A stretch of 41,465 nucleotides of DNA, from NCBI GenBank assembly GCA_009780765.1, contig WQZK01000002.1:1-41465 (forward strand), given 5' to 3'. A model generated the notes under the pieces. That model saw only the letters and a program-made list of their open reading frames with translations, was not told the DNA's origin and searched no databases. The position numbers were made by a program, and so were the translations under genes. The stretch's first letter is position 1, and the number at the start of each line of letters is the position of its first letter. Source of the stretch: Defluviitaleaceae bacterium. GTDB taxonomy: Bacteria; Bacillota; Clostridia; Lachnospirales; UBA5962. Positions 39,797-41,465 of the stretch are shown in pieces.

Positions 39797-40129
39797 ATGA
39801 AAACAACTTCCCCCACAAAAGCAAAAAAACAGAAAGAAATCCTAAGTGCCGAAGAACAAAAGCGTCAAACTATTCGCAAATTTATTATAACCAGTTGCGT
39901 AGTTATTGTTATGCTTGCCCTTGTCGCACTTGTTTATAATGTTACGATTTTAGCTAATAGAAATTCTAATATTCGTGGGTTAGAAGCACTTAATACCGAG
40001 CTTTATAACCAACAACAACAAATTGACGATGCCATATTAGAAAGACAATGCCCCGAATTTATCAAGGATTTTGCTAGACGCTATTTAGAAATGCACCGCC
40101 GAGACGAAGTTATGTTTATCGGAAGATAG
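39797..40129 (+). CDS. Septum-formation initiator (DivIC/FtsB-like)
   Basis: Lys-rich N-tail, single TM, coiled coil, ..FARRYLEMHRRDEVMFI. Confidence 0.7.
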   Translation: MKTTSPTKAKKQKEILSAEEQKRQTIRKFIITSCVVIVMLALVALVYNVTILANRNSNIRGLEALNTELYNQQQQIDDAILERQCPEFIKDFARRYLEMHRRDEVMFIGR

Positions 40130-40163
40130 TTTTCAAATTACAAATTACAATATACAAATTACA

Positions 40164-40202
40164 AATGTCGGACTTAACATCAATTTAAGTCCGACATTTT
40201 TT
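40164..40202. terminator. Terminator
   Basis: AATGTCGGACTTAA-CATCAA-TTTAAGTCCGACATTTTTT. Confidence 0.85.
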
Positions 40203-40333
40203 ATTGAAATATTTATCTTTTGTTTTACTATCAAGGCGACAACCTGTCACCCACTTCCGTTACTAGTTTAGGTGCATAGAAAAAATGTACTGCTAAATAA
40301 TGCATTTTGTCGTTTAATCAACTTTCCAAATGC

Positions 40334-41215
40334 TTACTCCACTCCCCAAACAAGGTTAGCATTTGAGCCACTTATCCAAGTAAAAGAATTAAAACCACTT
40401 GCTTGTGTCCAACCATGTGGAATTTCATCCTCTGTGCGTCCTTGTACATATATTGTTTGCTCTTGCGTCCAACCACTAAATGCACTACGCCCAATGGTTT
40501 CAACACTGCGGAGAATGGTTATACTCTGTAAATTAGTAGCTCTACTAAAAACAGCATCACCAATAAATCGAAGACTGCTATTTGCTTCAAAGTTTATTGT
40601 ACGCAATCCAGTACCTGGATTATTAGCTGGAGCACCAAATACGCTACTTCCGTTAAACCTTCCAATACTTGTCACACTTGCAGGGATAGTTATACTCTCT
40701 AAAAGAGGGGTATCAAAAAAAGCACCTTCAGCAATACTTTCAAGCCTACTGTTTGGTTCAAAAATTACTGTATGCAATCCTCTTGCACTATTAAATGCTC
40801 TCATCCCGATTCTTGTTACACTTGCAGGAATGGTTATACTTTCAAGAGCATGAATAGCAAAAAACGAGTTGTTGCCAATAACTTCGAGGTTGCTATTTGC
40901 CTCAAACTTTACTGTAACGGGATGCAATAATTCCATACCCCTAAATGGACTTGGATCTTGCTCTCTTGCATTACGATTGATAGCCGTTACACTAGCAGGA
41001 ACAACAAGTATGGTTTGTTGAGCCCCTAATGCGGTAAGACCCACTACTTCATTGTCCTCAATGTAGAAGTGGTCATAATTTGCTTTAGGTACATCGCCAC
41101 CATTACCGCCTGTACCGTTGCCACCTCTACTAAACAAATCACAAGCAGTAAAAGCAAGAATAACTGTCACTGATAAGGCTAACACCAAAATAATTGTTAA
41201 TAATTTCTTTTTCAT
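40334..41215 (-). CDS. BspA-type LRR lipoprotein
   Basis: MKKKLLTIILVLALSVTVILAFTACDLF lipobox; LESITIPASVTRIGMRAFNSARGLHTVIF repeats. Confidence 0.85.
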   Translation of the reverse strand: MKKKLLTIILVLALSVTVILAFTACDLFSRGGNGTGGNGGDVPKANYDHFYIEDNEVVGLTALGAQQTILVVPASVTAINRNAREQDPSPFRGMELLHPVTVKFEANSNLEVIGNNSFFAIHALESITIPASVTRIGMRAFNSARGLHTVIFEPNSRLESIAEGAFFDTPLLESITIPASVTSIGRFNGSSVFGAPANNPGTGLRTINFEANSSLRFIGDAVFSRATNLQSITILRSVETIGRSAFSGWTQEQTIYVQGRTEDEIPHGWTQASGFNSFTWISGSNANLVWGVE

Positions 41216-41243
41216 TATCTTTTTCTCCTTTTGCAAAAAATTG

Positions 41244-41285
41244 CAATAAAAAAGCCGTCTTTGCTATATAGCAAAAACAGCCACT
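41244..41285 (-). terminator. Terminator-like hairpin in the leader of the LRR lipoprotein gene
   Basis: Minus strand GGCTGTTTTTGCTA/TAGCAAAGACGGCT stem (with G-U pairs) followed by TTTTTT, only ~30-40 nt before the ATG. Confidence 0.6.
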
Positions 41286-41322
41286 AAATATGATAAATTA
41301 TTAGAAAAACTATAAGCTAAAA

Positions 41323-41393
<71 letters not shown>

Positions 41394-41409
41394 ACTAGAC
41401 TCTCTTTTA

Positions 41410-41418
41410 AGTATATCA
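41410..41418 (-). promoter_or_regulatory. Possible extended -10 promoter upstream of the microsatellite
   Basis: Minus strand TGATATACT (TGn-TATACT); no clear -35. Confidence 0.35.
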
Positions 41419-41465
41419 TATGGTTATGTGAATTTTTCATAACAACTATAGTATACTAGATTTCT

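Overview
Low-GC window, probably from a Firmicutes/Clostridia-type genome. The backbone is housekeeping: tryptophanase (tnaA), a DUF368/PopT-type polyprenyl-phosphate translocase, tRNA-Ser(GCT), a full phosphate regulon (phoR-phoB/phoP-phoU-pstB-fused pstCA-pstS), lysS, greA, uppP and a DivIC/FtsB-like gene. Accessory features: (1) a ~3 kb AAA-ATPase(DUF4143)+HNH nuclease gene pair lying between tRNA-Ser and a second copy of the tRNA 3' end. (2) A ~17 kb surface-protein locus (about 15.1-32.2 kb) made of two similar units. Each unit starts with a duplicated divergent XRE-regulator/promoter block, followed by coiled-coil lipoproteins and large secreted proteases of three types (S1 trypsin-like, S8 subtilase-like, M64-like metallopeptidase), fused to BspA-type LRRs or carrying a piece of them. 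The locus shows truncated gene stubs, a shuffled 213-bp segment, frameshifts and a nonsense codon. (3) An EcoRV-family restriction-modification cassette inserted at the 3' end of lysS, flanked by a 218-bp collinear duplication of the lysS 3' end; its endonuclease ORF is frameshifted at an A8 tract. (4) A short palindromic element (GGGACGCAC..GGCGTCCC), present in several copies, that lies inside the reading frames of both popT-like and uppP genes. (5) A ~71-bp TTGC tetranucleotide microsatellite plus a terminator-like hairpin in the leader of a BspA-type lipoprotein gene. ORF interruptions are confined to accessory/surface genes. All calls come from reading the sequence and recalled family knowledge; no searches were run.
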